A DNA stretch of 59,437 nucleotides. Source: Mycobacterium scrofulaceum (GTDB lineage Bacteria; Actinomycetota; Actinomycetes; Mycobacteriales; Mycobacteriaceae). Where the stretch lies: assembly GCF_002086735.1 (NCBI RefSeq), contig NZ_MVIJ01000035.1, positions 1 to 59,437 of the forward strand. The letters are read 5' to 3'. Of the stretch, positions 58,758-59,437 are shown piece by piece. Position 1 is the stretch's first letter. Every line of letters begins with the position of its first letter. A program made the position numbers and the translations under genes. The notes under the pieces were generated by a model that made no database searches, was not told the DNA's origin, and saw only the letters and a list, made by a program, of their open reading frames with translations.

Positions 58758-59288
58758 ATGAGCACCGCGCCCGACCCGTACGCCGCGCTGCCGAAGCTGC
58801 CGACGTTCACCCTGACGTCCGACTCGATCACCGACGGCCAGCCGCTTGCCATGCCCCAGGTCAGCGGGATCATGGGCGCCGGCGGCGAAGACGTCAGCCC
58901 GCAGTTGAGCTGGTCGGGATTCCCGGGGGAGACCCGCAGCTTCGCCGTCACCGTCTACGACCCCGACGCGCCGACGGCCTCCGGGTTTTGGCACTGGGCG
59001 GTGGCCAACCTGCCGGCCGATGTCACCGAGCTGCCCGCCGGTGCGGGCGACGGAAGCAACCTGCCCGGCGACGCGCTGACGCTGGTCAACGACGCCGGGA
59101 TGCGGCGCTACATCGGGGCGGCGCCGCCGCCGGGGCACGGGCCGCACCGCTACTACGTCGCGGTGCACGCCGTCGACGTCGACAAGCTCGACCTCGGCGA
59201 GGACGCCAGCCCCGCCTACCTCGGCTTCAACCTGTTCCAACACGCGATCGCGCGCGCCGTCATCCACGGCATCTACGAACAGAAGTAG
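58758..59288 (+). CDS. Phosphatidylethanolamine-binding protein family (Rv2140c/TB18.6-like)
   Basis: A 176-residue PEBP/YbhB-type protein beginning at ATG 58758 after GAACGAGAGGA. The anion-binding pocket is formed by GEDVSPQLSWSGFP near residue 43, the VTVYDPDAPTASGFWHWAV segment (DPDAP motif, then WHW) near 65-82, and GPHRYYVAVHAVDV near 128. Bacterial members bind phospholipid head groups or small phosphorylated ligands. It follows the M20 peptidase by 29 bases and is probably co-transcribed with it. Confidence 0.92.
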   Translation: MSTAPDPYAALPKLPTFTLTSDSITDGQPLAMPQVSGIMGAGGEDVSPQLSWSGFPGETRSFAVTVYDPDAPTASGFWHWAVANLPADVTELPAGAGDGSNLPGDALTLVNDAGMRRYIGAAPPPGHGPHRYYVAVHAVDVDKLDLGEDASPAYLGFNLFQHAIARAVIHGIYEQK

Positions 59289-59364
59289 GCAGCGGGCTCG
59301 GGCCCGAGATCACTTGCGCCACTTTCGTCCCGGTGTTTCCGCCGCGGCAAGATTTGTCGGCCTG

Positions 59365-59423
59365 TTGCCTCACGTCAAGATGCGCGCGAAGGCGGATTCG
59401 TTGCCTCACGTAAACGTGCGCGC
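59365..59423. repeat. 23-bp imperfect direct repeat near the right edge
   Basis: TTGCCTCACGTCAAGATGCGCGC (59365-59387) recurs with three differences at 59401-59423, the starts being 36 bases apart. Both lie in the non-coding stretch after the PEBP gene. The window ends before the next gene, so whether this belongs to a promoter or a longer array cannot be seen. Confidence 0.75.
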
Positions 59424-59437
59424 TTGTTGACTTGAGC

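Noticed and set aside
1..59437. CRISPR array, insertion sequence or prophage
   Set aside because: No regularly spaced identical repeats with unique spacers, no transposase motif and no phage gene were found; the repeats present are short tandem units.

Overview
The window is a high-GC actinobacterial chromosome segment. Gene order and protein sequence identify it as a mycobacterium, most likely a slow-growing non-tuberculous species of the M. avium-complex type (species is inference). From left to right it follows the M. tuberculosis block from mmpS3 (Rv2198c) to the PEBP protein Rv2140c. Many genes use GTG or TTG starts, and 4-bp ATGA/GTGA stop-start overlaps are common. The Rv-style names below are assigned from remembered family sequences and synteny, not from a search.

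Layout. (1) 1-6557: end of mmpS3, a small membrane protein, two small uncharacterised genes, then the minus-strand respiratory operon ctaE-qcrC-qcrA-qcrB (cytochrome bcc and cytochrome c oxidase subunit III). (2) 6708-13410: trpD, a DnaQ exonuclease/GIY-YIG fusion, a Cys-rich small protein, the peptidoglycan hydrolase ripC, a zinc-protease-like protein and the mannosyltransferase pimB'. (3) 13541-21704: fadD15, two SRPBCC proteins, an ArsA-like ATPase, an acyltransferase, mannosyltransferase Rv2181, a membrane protein and RNase AS. (4) 21765-30797: aroG, kinase pknL and its DNA-binding substrate, mptA, idsA2, a MetF-like reductase, lppM, a GNAT enzyme and a DUF3040 protein. (5) 31244-52737: the complete dcw division/cell-wall cluster: mraZ, rsmH, ftsL, pbpB, murE, murF, mraY, murD, ftsW, murG, murC, ftsQ, ftsZ, pgeF, a PLP-binding protein, sepF, a YggT protein and wag31. 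(6) 52789-59437: a small membrane protein, a phosphoribosyltransferase, a three-gene signalling operon, tRNA-Leu(GAG), an M20 peptidase and a PEBP protein.

Genes that work together. The dcw cluster makes lipid II (murE/F/D/C, mraY, murG), flips or polymerises and crosslinks it (ftsW, pbpB), and builds the septum and the growing pole (ftsQ, ftsL, ftsZ, sepF, wag31). It starts with a 10-bp-periodic TGGGG array that fits a MraZ operator. Between mraZ and rsmH lies a structured leader matching the actinobacterial mraW RNA motif. Regions 2-4 hold several mannolipid/lipoarabinomannan genes (pimB', Rv2181, mptA).

Most unusual item. At 53865-57000, between the phosphoribosyltransferase and tRNA-Leu, is a tightly overlapping operon. 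It encodes a PAS-GAF-SpoIIE phosphatase, a stand-alone cobalamin-binding protein with the W-x9-EH signature of CarH/LitR-type B12 photoreceptors but no DNA-binding domain, and a STAS anti-sigma-factor antagonist. It looks like a light- or cobalamin-responsive partner-switching module. As I recall, M. tuberculosis has a small toxin-antitoxin pair at this site instead. Other points of interest are a GC-rich palindrome that appears to have displaced the qcrA N-terminus, several in-frame or stop-codon-containing tandem repeats, and possible non-canonical CTG starts.
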